20,276 nt of DNA from a virus: positions 1 to 20,276 of the IMG/VR virus record IMGVR_UViG_3300025133_000751; one strand, given 5' to 3'. The notes beneath the pieces were generated by a model. It saw only the letters and a list, made by a program, of their open reading frames with translations. It searched no databases and had not been told where the DNA came from. Shown piece after piece: positions 1 to 6,041 of this stretch. The position numbers and the translations under genes are program-made. Positions within the stretch are counted from its first letter, which is position 1; the number at the start of each line of letters is the position of its first letter.

Positions 1-331
1 GAACAGGCGGGCTCTTCTCGATGATGATGGCGTCCATCTTGGGCATGACGCCGGCCAGCGCGATCAGCAGGGTAGCCATCGCTACCAGCCCGCCGAGAAT
101 CCATACCGCGCCGCGCACAAACGAATTCATCTTGGCCAGGACCACCTTCATCTGGGTGGTGTCCCGGCGGATCACGTTCAGGTCTTGGATGCTGGCCTCC
201 AGGTTGCCGACACGGTGCGGCAGCCGCTCTTGCTTCATGGCGTCCATGTCTGACTTGAGCGTATGGACCTCCTGCTCGAGCAGGCCGAGCCGTGGCGGAA
301 TGCTGTACATTTCCTGTGCCTCTTCAGTCAT
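1..331 (-). CDS. XhlA-like coiled-coil/membrane protein (partial)
   Basis: The frame runs off the left edge of the window, leaving 110 residues. It starts with ATG at 331, preceded by a GGAG about ten bases upstream. Residues 10-75 are hydrophilic and heptad-like (LGLLEQEVHTLKSDMDAMK, then a second helix around NLEASIQDLNVIRRD), suggesting a coiled coil. A hydrophobic segment follows at about residues 80-103 (GAVWILGGLVAMATLLIALA). A short coiled coil followed by one C-terminal membrane helix is the architecture of XhlA/haemolysin-type proteins found beside phage lysis genes. The start overlaps the stop of the small membrane gene upstream (ATGACTGA). Role in lysis or membrane anchoring is inferred from architecture and position. 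Confidence 0.72.
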   Translation of the reverse strand, partial: MTEEAQEMYSIPPRLGLLEQEVHTLKSDMDAMKQERLPHRVGNLEASIQDLNVIRRDTTQMKVVLAKMNSFVRGAVWILGGLVAMATLLIALAGVMPKMDAIIIEKSPPV

Positions 332-482
332 CCCGGGACGATCTCCACCATTGCCGCGCAATCCACGCAGCCACAAGCCAGAAAATAAGGGCCGCGATGC
401 CGAGAATGGCCGCAGCCAGGAACAGACCCTCAGCGAGCCTGCGCGCAGAACTCCAGATCTTCGACGTAGTGAAGTAGCGCAC
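324..482 (-). CDS. Small single-pass membrane protein, 52 aa
   Basis: A 52-codon frame with a GTG start at 482 and a GAGG about nine bases upstream fills the space between the o-spanin-like gene and the XhlA-like gene. It encodes a basic amphipathic N-terminus, then one strongly hydrophobic segment at about residues 20-41 (LFLAAAILGIAALIFWLVAA), then a basic tail rich in Trp and Arg. Its beginning overlaps the end of the o-spanin-like gene in another frame by 53 bases, and its stop overlaps the start of the next gene. The organisation suggests translational coupling inside the lysis cassette, so a holin or antiholin role is possible. The weak point is the GTG start. No family is recognised. 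Confidence 0.45.
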   Translation of the reverse strand: MRYFTTSKIWSSARRLAEGLFLAAAILGIAALIFWLVAAWIARQWWRSSRDD

Positions 483-630
483 GCATGTCGCCCTCGGTGA
501 TGAGGTAGCCGTCAGGGGTCTTTTCGATGTTCAGTTTCGGACTGATCGGGCATGTCGCCCTCTCGGTCACGCTCACGCAGCCAGCCGCGCTCATGCAGAA
601 CAGCATCAGTGTCAGAATCGATCTGCTCAT
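430..630 (-). CDS. Rz1-like outer-membrane lipoprotein (o-spanin)
   Basis: The 66-residue product begins with a short basic N-terminus and a hydrophobic signal (ILTLMLFCMSAAG) ending at a Cys in the context SAAGC, an acceptable though not classical lipobox, so it is predicted to be a lipoprotein. The ATG at 630 has a GGGAG five to six bases upstream, which is why it is preferred to the GTG at 654. Its first 119 bases lie inside the neighbouring i-spanin-like gene in a different frame, the nested arrangement typical of Rz/Rz1 and LysB/LysC pairs. The mature part has no proline run, unlike lambda Rz1, and resembles LysC-type small lipoproteins in size and composition. It would fuse inner and outer membranes at lysis. 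Confidence 0.62.
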   Translation of the reverse strand: MSRSILTLMLFCMSAAGCVSVTERATCPISPKLNIEKTPDGYLITEGDMRALLHYVEDLEFCAQAR

Positions 631-730
631 GCCGCTCCCGGCGCTGCTGGTCACGTTTACGCTCCCGCCACTGCTGCCAGGACTCGATCAGCAGAGCGAG
701 CACCTGGGCGAGCGGGAGAAGCCATTTCAT
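512..730 (-). CDS. i-spanin-like lysis protein, 72 aa
   Basis: The product has an N-terminal hydrophobic segment (WLLPLAQVLALLIESW, about residues 3-18) followed by a long, very charged region (RERKRDQQRRERHEQ) expected to be helical in the periplasm. This is the plan of an i-spanin, although at 72 residues it is short. The start at 730 overlaps the stop of the holin-like gene by four bases (ATGA), and the second half overlaps the o-spanin-like lipoprotein gene in another frame. The nesting and position are the main evidence. No sequence family is recognised with certainty, and an alternative is a small phage membrane protein with no spanin role. Confidence 0.6.
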   Translation of the reverse strand: MKWLLPLAQVLALLIESWQQWRERKRDQQRRERHEQIDSDTDAVLHERGWLRERDREGDMPDQSETEHRKDP

Positions 731-918
731 TGCTTGTTCTTGGCTTTACCGTAGTTGGCGGCCAGGCCGTCCAGCAGGTTGCTGATACCGCGCACCCGCT
801 CCGCCCACTTTGGCTTGCCAAACAGGGCCAAGGCCTGGGCCAATGCACCGCATACGGCCAGCACAATGGTCAGGAGGGTGCCCCAGTTCTCGGTCAGGAA
901 ATTGATTGCTTCAGCCAT
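727..918 (-). CDS. Holin-like small membrane protein, 63 aa
   Basis: The product carries one predicted membrane helix at about residues 13-33 (LLTIVLAVCGALAQALALF), followed by a basic, polar tail ending in GLAANYGKAKNKQ. Small single-helix proteins with this kind of C-terminus sit between the endolysin and spanin genes in many proteobacterial prophages and are annotated as holins. The start chosen is the ATG at 918, directly after the endolysin-like gene (stop at 920). A longer frame upstream reads antiparallel to nothing functional and duplicates the endolysin in the wrong frame. It would time lysis by permeabilising the inner membrane. The holin assignment is inferred from topology and context. 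Confidence 0.65.
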   Translation of the reverse strand: MAEAINFLTENWGTLLTIVLAVCGALAQALALFGKPKWAERVRGISNLLDGLAANYGKAKNKQ

Positions 919-919
919 G

Positions 920-1300
920 TCAGTAGCTCCATATCCAGGGCCGTGGCCGGCCGGTGTCGTTGGGCAAGTCGTCCAAATGGATGAACCGGCTGCCGCCCTT
1001 CTGATTGACGCCAAAGCCGGTGAATCCGAGGGCCAGCGCCAACTCGATAACCTGTAGGGCGTCACCGCCACGGACAGCAATATCAGCAGCGCGACCGCTG
1101 GCATGAGCCCCCGGCGAGGCTTTGCGGGCCTCAATGGGATGTGATGGGTCGCGATAGCCGCTGGTGATGACCATGGGCTTGCCATATTGCGTGCGCAGCG
1201 ATTGCAGGCGGTCCATGAACGCAGGGTCCATGCCGTCTTTGCCCGTGTGGGAGCACCGAAATTCCCCGGCTGAGAAATTCGGCCAGCGGCTCCAGTCCAT
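920..1300 (-). CDS. Peptidase M15-type endolysin (zinc D-Ala-D-Ala endopeptidase)
   Basis: The 126-residue product has the zinc-peptidase pattern of the M15A family: TSGYRDP, then GAHASGRAADIAV holding the His and Asp ligands, and RFIHLDD holding the last His. The length matches single-domain phage M15 endolysins. It would cut peptide cross-links in peptidoglycan at the end of the lytic cycle, reaching its substrate through the holin because no signal peptide is present. The ATG at 1300 has GAGGTG four bases upstream. The longer TTG start at 1312 was rejected. It is the first gene of the lysis cassette, behind two terminators and the late promoter. Confidence 0.9.
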   Translation of the reverse strand: MDWSRWPNFSAGEFRCSHTGKDGMDPAFMDRLQSLRTQYGKPMVITSGYRDPSHPIEARKASPGAHASGRAADIAVRGGDALQVIELALALGFTGFGVNQKGGSRFIHLDDLPNDTGRPRPWIWSY

Positions 1301-1310
1301 CGCACACCTC

Positions 1311-1337
1311 AAATAAAAAAGCCCGCACTAGGCGGGC
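1311..1337 (-). terminator. Rho-independent terminator before lysis genes (tR'-like)
   Basis: On the minus strand a GCCCGC / GCGGGC stem with a five-base loop is followed by six T then A and three T. It lies eleven bases upstream of the endolysin start and downstream of the promoter at 1433-1461, so late transcription must pass it. This is the position of lambda tR', read through only when Q acts. Confidence 0.8.
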
Positions 1338-1379
1338 CGAAGGGTTCACCGTTTGCCGGTGATTGGGGGTCCAGAACGC

Positions 1380-1400
1380 AAAAAGCCCCAGCGCTGGGCT
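1380..1400 (-). terminator. Second, upstream terminator of the late leader
   Basis: On the minus strand AGCCC / GGGCT flank a seven-base loop and are followed by five T. It is weaker than the terminator at 1311-1337. It begins about 26 bases downstream of the predicted transcription start of the late promoter, giving a very short terminated leader RNA. Confidence 0.6.
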
Positions 1401-1432
1401 GAGGCTTAGAGGCAATTCTCGAATATGGCTCT

Positions 1433-1461
1433 TTTATACCCGTGGACTGCCGGGCAGTCAA
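1433..1461 (-). promoter_or_regulatory. Late promoter (pR'-like)
   Basis: On the minus strand TTGACT (1461-1456) and TATAAA (1438-1433) are separated by exactly 17 bases, one mismatch each from sigma-70 consensus. It lies between the end of the Q-like gene (1491) and the tandem terminators, as pR' does in lambdoid phages. The predicted start of transcription is near 1426. Confidence 0.8.
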
Positions 1462-1490
1462 CACCCGGCCAGTGGATTTTTGGTCACTGG

Positions 1491-1886
1491 TCAGGCGGCC
1501 ATGGATAGCATCGCGGCCACCATGTTGATGCCGATTTCCAGGCGCTTCACGGCAGTGTCCCGGTTGACCTTCAAACGCCGGGCCAGCTCGCTCTTGCTGA
1601 CGCACCGGTATTCGTCCGACGAGTCCCCATAGTAGGTTTTCAGCGTCTGGAACACCGGCTGATTGTTGACCCGGATGTGGTGCATGATGTGGGAGTCGAA
1701 CGCCTCCAGGTCGCGATCTTCCCACGCCTGAACCGGGTAACCGCTATCGTCCACGATCTGACCCACCATGCGGTCGATCATGGGCCCCATCCAGCTTATC
1801 GCATCCTTGGGCCCCGGCCGCTGCCGGCGACTCCAGATACCCCATTGCTCCAGTGCGAATTCCGCTTCCGCGTTGATGTACGCCAT
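1491..1886 (-). CDS. Q-like late antiterminator
   Basis: The 131-residue product begins with the EQWGIWSR-type motif and ends with a helix-turn-helix at about residues 97-117 (SKSELARRLKVNRDTAVKRL), a pattern of the phage antitermination Q-like/ArpU-like group. It is the last regulatory gene before a strong promoter and two terminators on the same strand, the defining context of Q. It would load onto RNA polymerase paused at the late promoter and make it read through into the lysis and structural genes. The ATG at 1886 has a GAGAGGG upstream, and the preceding TraR-like gene ends one base before it, so translation is probably coupled. Function rests on family resemblance plus context. Confidence 0.78.
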   Translation of the reverse strand: MAYINAEAEFALEQWGIWSRRQRPGPKDAISWMGPMIDRMVGQIVDDSGYPVQAWEDRDLEAFDSHIMHHIRVNNQPVFQTLKTYYGDSSDEYRCVSKSELARRLKVNRDTAVKRLEIGINMVAAMLSMAA

Positions 1887-1887
1887 A

Positions 1888-2100
1888 TCACCGCCCTCTC
1901 GCCTCGAAAATGCCCTGACAGTCCACGCAGCGGGTTACGCCGCCCAAGGCCCGCCGCCGTTCCGGTATTTCGTCGTCGCACTCCACACAATGCGTCTCGG
2001 ATTCGCTCTCGAACTGCTGACGCCGGGCCGCGATCACCTGCTCACGCGCTGCGTCCCGCTCCTCGATCAGCTCGCCCGCCAAGTCTGCTGCGTTAGCCAT
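1888..2100 (-). CDS. TraR/DksA-type zinc-finger protein
   Basis: The 70-residue product has a helical N-terminus and a four-cysteine zinc finger, C38-x2-C41 and C58-x2-C61, separated by the PERRRAL.GVTRCVDCQ pattern typical of the short TraR-like relatives of DksA. Such proteins bind in the secondary channel of RNA polymerase and alter initiation, imitating DksA with ppGpp. It is short, lacking the long DksA coiled coil. It lies directly before the Q-like gene with a one-base gap, which fits a role in tuning host or phage transcription. The effect on transcription is inferred from the family. Confidence 0.82.
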   Translation of the reverse strand: MANAADLAGELIEERDAAREQVIAARRQQFESESETHCVECDDEIPERRRALGGVTRCVDCQGIFEARGR

Positions 2101-2108
2101 TCACCCTC

Positions 2109-2414
2109 CTACGGTGCCAAGTCGTCCCAGGTGTGAAGAAAGCCGCAGCCGGCGCAGAGTCCGCCGTTGGGCACAATCGAGAAAACATCACACTCACAAT
2201 GCAGGCACACATAACGCTCCCGCCCCTGGTCCGCACCGATAAACGTGTCGTACGCGCCGCGATGCAGGTGGCAGCTTGGACATTCCAGCCCCGCCGGCTT
2301 GCCGATCGGAGCAACACCTGTCCACTGATGGCCGCACGACAGGCAGCGGCATGGCCCGCTTAGGTGCGGTTCGCGCTCCTGCTTGGCGCTATCGAAATCG
2401 ATTACATCAGCCAT
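2109..2414 (-). CDS. Double zinc-ribbon phage protein
   Basis: The 101-residue product has four CxxC pairs (C24/C27, C45/C48, C70/C73, C87/C90), enough for two zinc ribbons, and no other recognisable domain. The ATG at 2414 starts one base after the stop of the interrupted membrane-protein frame upstream. Its place between nuclease genes and the TraR-like gene matches the nin region of lambdoid phages, which is full of small accessory proteins. A nucleic-acid or protein-binding role is likely from the ribbons. No specific function can be given. Confidence 0.7.
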   Translation of the reverse strand: MADVIDFDSAKQEREPHLSGPCRCLSCGHQWTGVAPIGKPAGLECPSCHLHRGAYDTFIGADQGRERYVCLHCECDVFSIVPNGGLCAGCGFLHTWDDLAP

Positions 2415-2415
2415 C

Positions 2416-2598
2416 TCAATCTCCCAAAATCAGGGCGAGCATCACGATTGGGCCGGTCACCCAGAACACCTACTTGGGCGTGCTCGCTATGATCGCCCTG
2501 TATCGCGGGTATTTCGCAGCACCCTCCATCGCCAGCAGGCGGACCGCCTCGCCCAGCATCAGCCAGAGGAGTGCGCACAGAATCACCATTCCCATCAT
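2416..2598 (-). pseudogene. Small two-helix membrane protein interrupted by an amber codon
   Basis: A frame starting at ATG 2598 overlaps the stop of the nuclease gene (ATGA) and encodes 42 residues with a hydrophobic segment (VILCALLWLMLGEAVRLLA). It then meets TAG at 2472-2470 and, in the same frame, continues for 17 more residues with a second hydrophobic segment (VFWVTGPIVMLALILGD) before TGA at 2418-2416. That final stop sits one base before the start of the next gene, exactly as expected if the whole 60-codon frame had once been one gene. Either the gene carries a nonsense mutation, amber read-through occurs, or the 42-residue form is the real product. No family is recognised. Confidence 0.5.
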
Positions 2599-2975
2599 TG
2601 CCCTTCTCCCGCCTGCTGAATCAAAATCTTGATCGTCTCCACCGCCGCGCCCTGCTTCACCATTTCCGGCGAGCAGCGGTAGATGTTCCAGCCCATACGC
2701 ATGGCCGCTTCGTACTTGCGCAGATCCTCCGCGAAGCCTTTGCCTCGGGTATGCCTGCCGCCGGACCAGCCGCCGCCCTCGACCTCAACCGCGATCTTGA
2801 GCGCCGGGAAGGCGAAGTCGAAACGCCAGTCCTTCAGGCCGGCCTCGGCGAGACGCGCCCGCAATCCCTTGCCGGGGCCGCCACAGGCGTGGGCGCCGAA
2901 GCGGTATTCCCGCTCCCAGCCTGTGATCTGGTCGGCGCGCAGGTGCAGGGCCAGGGCCTCCTCCGCCGCGCTCAT
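2595..2975 (-). CDS. Vsr/DUF559-like PD-(D/E)XK nuclease
   Basis: The 126-residue product shows the core of very-short-patch-repair-like nucleases: [18 protein letters not shown] at about residues 51-68 with D53 and E64/E66 as probable metal ligands, followed by [19 protein letters not shown] and [12 protein letters not shown]. It probably makes nicks or cuts at structured or mismatched DNA. In related phages it stands where the Holliday-junction resolvase RusA is found, so a resolvase-like job is possible. The ATG at 2975 is preferred because it overlaps the upstream stop (ATGA) and has a GAGG at suitable distance. The ATG at 2984 is an alternative. Confidence 0.78.
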   Translation of the reverse strand: MSAAEEALALHLRADQITGWEREYRFGAHACGGPGKGLRARLAEAGLKDWRFDFAFPALKIAVEVEGGGWSGGRHTRGKGFAEDLRKYEAAMRMGWNIYRCSPEMVKQGAAVETIKILIQQAGEGQ

Positions 2976-3343
2976 CGATGCCATCCCTCAATCGCAGCCA
3001 GCACCTCCGCCGAACACGGCAGCTCGCCCTTCTGGCGCCGGTAGTGCGCCACCAGGCCGGCAAAGATCAGCTTCTCCATGCCCCGCCGGCCGATGTCCCG
3101 GGGTGAGCCGTAATACTCGGTGACGAACCGGGCGGTGTTTTTGTCGATGCTCGCTTCGTGCCGGTGGTGCCGCGGGCAGAGGGGAATCACGAAATCCTGT
3201 CCGATCCAGATTTTCCGGTGCTTGCCGGTGGACCCGACGCAGTGGTGAATCTCCGCCGGCATGCCGCAGCAGGCGCAGCCCTGGTCGCGGAGCCATTGAT
3301 GCCACCGGCGCTGGGCTGCTGTGGGCGCTTTGCCGCCTTGCAT
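2972..3343 (-). CDS. Ref-like HNH nuclease
   Basis: The 123-residue product has C23-x2-C26, HH at 33-34, and the PLCPRHH cluster at 54-60. This is an HNH/zinc arrangement like that of the RecA-dependent nuclease Ref of phage P1 and its nin-region relatives. Ref cuts DNA at RecA-made displacement loops, and whether this shorter protein depends on RecA cannot be told from sequence. The ATG at 3343 has a strong GGAGGTGGAG upstream and overlaps the preceding stop (TGATG). An upstream ATG at 3388 would add 15 residues without a better ribosome site. Confidence 0.72.
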   Translation of the reverse strand: MQGGKAPTAAQRRWHQWLRDQGCACCGMPAEIHHCVGSTGKHRKIWIGQDFVIPLCPRHHRHEASIDKNTARFVTEYYGSPRDIGRRGMEKLIFAGLVAHYRRQKGELPCSAEVLAAIEGWHR

Positions 3344-3573
3344 CAGCTCCACCTCCACTGGCGACCAAAAATCACAACGCCAACGCACTTAAACCAGGAA
3401 ACGATAGGTGGCCCGTTTAATGGCCGACCCAGCTCCTCGGAATGCTCTTGAATAAAATCCTCTACCTTGTCCATCTGCCGGGTAATCGACCCGGTCACCA
3501 AAAACTCTCGACGGGAAACGATAGCGCCGCCTGGGTAAGTTCCTCTGCTGACCACAAAATAGATTCGCTTCAC
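3343..3573 (-). CDS. Hypothetical phage protein, 76 aa
   Basis: The frame starts with GTG at 3573, overlapping the upstream stop (GTGA), with GGGGGTGG nine bases upstream, and ends overlapping the next gene's ATG. These couplings on both sides are the main support for it being real. The product has a central acidic helix (DKVEDFIQEHSEELG) between beta-like segments, no membrane helix and a single Cys. It is not recognised. It sits in the nin-like stretch between a DUF1367-like protein and a Ref-like nuclease. Confidence 0.6.
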   Translation of the reverse strand: MKRIYFVVSRGTYPGGAIVSRREFLVTGSITRQMDKVEDFIQEHSEELGRPLNGPPIVSWFKCVGVVIFGRQWRWS

Positions 3574-4040
3574 GCTGCCACCCCCAGCAGATTGCTCATC
3601 TGCTCGATCTGGTCCTGGGTCAGCCCGCTCCAGTACATGTCGATGATGTGCTGGCAGAACTGGCCGTAGACCTGCTGGAATTCACCTTCGTCCATCTGGT
3701 CGAAGGACATGGATTTCGGCCACCGCTGGCTGACCACGCCATACCCGGGCACTTTCACATCCATTCGCTCGCAGCCGATGTCTGCCTCGAACTGCAGGCG
3801 CTTCAGCACGCTGTGCGCGTCCATGTTGGTGAAGTCGTCCAGGTTCTCGATCAGCAGCTGGGCCAGCTTGTGGGCGCGCTTCCAGGCGGTCGGGTTGCGC
3901 GCCTTCTTCGGGTCGGCGGACACCAGGTCGCCGCGGCGGATCTTCCGCTGGCGGAGCAGCTGCTTACTCAAGTCGTCAGCGGGCACGAAAGCCCCGTCAT
4001 CGGTGACGCGGAGCAGGACGGTTCGCTTCTGTTTAGCCAT
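3570..4040 (-). CDS. DUF1367-like nin-region protein
   Basis: The 156-residue product has a basic N-terminal half containing KIRRGDLVSADPKKARNP and RAHKLAQLLIENL, and a C-terminal half with PKSMSFDQMDEGEFQQVY. This layout (basic region, then P-x-S-x-SF-xx-MD-xx-EF) resembles DUF1367 proteins of lambdoid phages, which are found in the nin region and have no established activity. The start at 4040 is chosen for its strong GGAGGTGG. A longer frame from 4067 would pass through this ribosome site. It overlaps the small gene upstream by eight bases. Confidence 0.68.
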   Translation of the reverse strand: MAKQKRTVLLRVTDDGAFVPADDLSKQLLRQRKIRRGDLVSADPKKARNPTAWKRAHKLAQLLIENLDDFTNMDAHSVLKRLQFEADIGCERMDVKVPGYGVVSQRWPKSMSFDQMDEGEFQQVYGQFCQHIIDMYWSGLTQDQIEQMSNLLGVAA

Positions 4041-4194
4041 GCACCACCTCCAGAATCTCCATCCCATGCGCCCGGTGTTTCGCCATGACGGCCATGCCCT
4101 CGGGCGTGGTTACGATGGCCTGGGGCCAGCCGGTCATTTCGGCCTGGAATTGGGCCTCTTCCAAGGCGGCTTGAGGGTCGGCGAATGGGGTCAT
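4033..4194 (-). CDS. Small phage protein, 53 aa
   Basis: A 53-codon frame starts at ATG 4194, overlapping the methyltransferase stop (ATGA), and ends eight bases inside the next gene. It encodes an acidic N-terminus, a MTGWPQAIVTTPEGMAV segment and a C-terminal helix. The overlaps at both ends and the absence of any other gene in this 150-base gap support it. It is soluble and has no Cys. I do not recognise a domain, although similar short proteins with a TGWPQA motif accompany phage methyltransferases. Confidence 0.6.
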   Translation of the reverse strand: MTPFADPQAALEEAQFQAEMTGWPQAIVTTPEGMAVMAKHRAHGMEILEVVHG

Positions 4195-4904
4195 GCGGCA
4201 CCTCCGGCGAACATATCGATCTGGCTGGTTTCGCGCTCAAAGCGGGCCTTCGCCGCCGCGAAGTAGTCAGGATCCAGCTCGGTGCCGACTAAGTCGCAGC
4301 CGAAGTAGTGCGCAGCAATGGCACTCGAGGCGCTGCCTAGATGGGTGTCGAGGATGCGCATGCCGGGCTTGGCGTAGTTGCTCAGTAGCCACTCATAGAG
4401 CTTGACGGGCTTCTGGGTAGGATGGATGCGCTTTTCGTTCAGCGATTTATTCCCTTGCTGACGGGTTCCGTTGTGGATTGACTCGCCCTGCATCATGCCG
4501 CGCCACATGTAGCGCACCATATCCACACGCTTGGTTAAGCTGTTGTAAGCGACCTCTGCCGCGCTTTGATCTGCGCCGTCGTTCACCTTGTCCCAGACAA
4601 TGCACCCGCCCGCTGGCAGGCCAGCGTAATAATTGGCGCCCCAGATGATTTGCGCATGGCTGACTCGGCGCAGCTCTTCGAAGTAACCAGCGGGCGGCGG
4701 AACATTGTCCCAATCCTTCTTTGTATAACCGCCATCGCGAGCAATAAGGCGAGCGCCGTTCCTTTGGAGCACTGCGCTCGTACGGTTCTTCCCGCCGTGT
4801 TCGCCAATGCCATACGGCGGGTCCACGATCGCCAGATCAAACGCCTTATCCGGAAGGCCGCGCATGTACTCCATGCAATCCATGTTCAGCAGTTCGATGC
4901 TCAC
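4191..4904 (-). CDS. Orphan DNA methyltransferase (DPPY class)
   Basis: The 237-residue product has the catalytic DPPY motif at 28-31, HPTQKP at 161-166, and a SAM-binding region ILDTHLGSASSAIAA at 184-198 with the acidic residue E209. The catalytic motif before the SAM-binding motif marks a beta-class amino-methyltransferase, making N6-methyladenine or N4-methylcytosine. Motif I is atypical (DTHLGS instead of DPFxGS), as in many phage enzymes. No partner restriction enzyme is adjacent. It may protect phage DNA from host restriction or influence transcription. The target sequence is unknown. The GTG start at 4904 overlaps the upstream stop (GTGA). Confidence 0.9.
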   Translation of the reverse strand: MSIELLNMDCMEYMRGLPDKAFDLAIVDPPYGIGEHGGKNRTSAVLQRNGARLIARDGGYTKKDWDNVPPPAGYFEELRRVSHAQIIWGANYYAGLPAGGCIVWDKVNDGADQSAAEVAYNSLTKRVDMVRYMWRGMMQGESIHNGTRQQGNKSLNEKRIHPTQKPVKLYEWLLSNYAKPGMRILDTHLGSASSAIAAHYFGCDLVGTELDPDYFAAAKARFERETSQIDMFAGGAA

Positions 4905-5218
4905 GCCGCAGCCCTCCCATCAGCACCCGGGAGACCGACCATGTGAACCCGCTTCCCCGTCACCGGGCACGGCGTCAGATCCTCGGATTCCACCAGCCGC
5001 CGGGCCGCAATCAGCGAGTTGGTGCGCGCCGCCACGGTGGACGTTTCCAGGCCGGTGATGGTGGCGATCTGCCGGCGGCTGACCCACCCATCGGTGTGCT
5101 GGCCGGTGCGGATCAGTAGGGCGACTCCGGCGAGCACCTGCTTCTGCTGCCGGCCCAGGTCGGCGGTCTTAAGGGTGTCGTAGGCCATGAGGCTGGATTC
5201 GCGGACGGAGGTTTTCAT
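4901..5218 (-). CDS. Winged-helix DNA-binding phage protein
   Basis: The 105-residue product contains a helix-turn-helix at about residues 47-72 (SRRQIATITGLETSTVAART) followed by a wing-like segment, the pattern of a small winged-helix protein. The start at 5218 overlaps the upstream stop (ATGA), and the stop overlaps the methyltransferase start. It lies between replication and modification genes and could be a local regulator or a replication accessory factor. No specific family name is certain. Confidence 0.65.
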   Translation of the reverse strand: MKTSVRESSLMAYDTLKTADLGRQQKQVLAGVALLIRTGQHTDGWVSRRQIATITGLETSTVAARTNSLIAARRLVESEDLTPCPVTGKRVHMVGLPGADGRAAA

Positions 5219-5391
5219 TGGGAGTCCTCCACTTGGCAGGTGATGACTGCGCCGCCGAAGTCGTGCGCGCCGGTCTGCTTGCAGTCGATCAGGATCAGAA
5301 CTTCGGTGGCCGTCGCCCCCAGCTGCATGAGACCGATCATGGCGATCGAGGCAGCCACAACCACGGCAATAGACACAAATGCGTTTCTCAT
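5215..5391 (-). CDS. Small membrane or exported protein, 58 aa
   Basis: The ATG at 5391 overlaps the stop of the DUF6475-like gene (ATGA), and the stop at 5215 overlaps the next start. The N-terminal 30 residues are a hydrophobic segment (FVSIAVVVAASIAMIGLMQL) that could be a membrane anchor or uncleaved signal, followed by a short tail with two Cys (at 37 and 52) that could form a disulfide in the periplasm. No family is recognised. A much longer frame covering the same bases is a high-GC shadow of the upstream gene. Confidence 0.6.
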   Translation of the reverse strand: MRNAFVSIAVVVAASIAMIGLMQLGATATEVLILIDCKQTGAHDFGGAVITCQVEDSQ

Positions 5392-6041
5392 CACGCCACC
5401 TCGCTCTTGCTGGTCAGTCGGCCCGCCACGCCATCCAGCGCGTCGGATAGCCGGTTGATGCCGGGTTGCGCCTCGGCGCCCTGCTTCATCACCGCGAGGC
5501 ACCGTTGCGGATTGCCAATCAGGCGCGGCTCCGGCACGAATTCCTGGTGCTCCCCGGCGTTCGTCGCCTCGCTCATGCCCAGCAGCTTCGACGGGTGCCG
5601 CTCCGGCGGGCGGGAGATATACGCCTGGTACCGCTTCTTGAACTCGTTGCCCTTGAACGGCAGGTCGCGGTCGGTCACGTCGCACAGCTTGATCCAGCCG
5701 CCCATTTCCTCGATGGCGGCCATGGCGCGCGGATCGTCGAACACCACGGTCTGGTACGGGCCGACGCGGCGAATGGCGTCCTCGACCTTGGCCCAAGCGG
5801 ACAGCGCCCGGGTATCGCCGTCGCCCTCGATGTGGCGCACGATGTCGGCAGGCTTGGGCACGAAGTCGCCGTGCTGGGTATCGTTGACGTGGGCGGTCAG
5901 GGCTTGCTTGATCGCGTCCAGGTCGAACCGCTTGAGTGCGTTGAACATCAGGTCCAGGGCGCCATCGGACGGCGGCTTGCCGTACACCTCGCAGACCTGG
6001 GTCCACAGCGTCACAAACTCGGGGTAGTCGTTCGCGTTCAT
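5391..6041 (-). CDS. DUF6475-like replication-module protein
   Basis: The 216-residue product begins MNANDYPEFVTLWTQVCEVYG and contains FVPKPADIVRHIEGDGDT, RALSAWAKVEDAIRRVGPYQ, VVFDDPRAMAAIEEMGGWI and YQAYISRPPERHP, the succession of conserved blocks I associate with DUF6475. The family lies directly downstream of the replication protein in many gammaproteobacterial prophages, where lambda has its helicase loader P. A loader-like role is therefore plausible but unproven, since no Walker motif is seen. The start overlaps the stop of the replication gene by four bases. Confidence 0.68.
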   Translation of the reverse strand: MNANDYPEFVTLWTQVCEVYGKPPSDGALDLMFNALKRFDLDAIKQALTAHVNDTQHGDFVPKPADIVRHIEGDGDTRALSAWAKVEDAIRRVGPYQTVVFDDPRAMAAIEEMGGWIKLCDVTDRDLPFKGNEFKKRYQAYISRPPERHPSKLLGMSEATNAGEHQEFVPEPRLIGNPQRCLAVMKQGAEAQPGINRLSDALDGVAGRLTSKSEVA

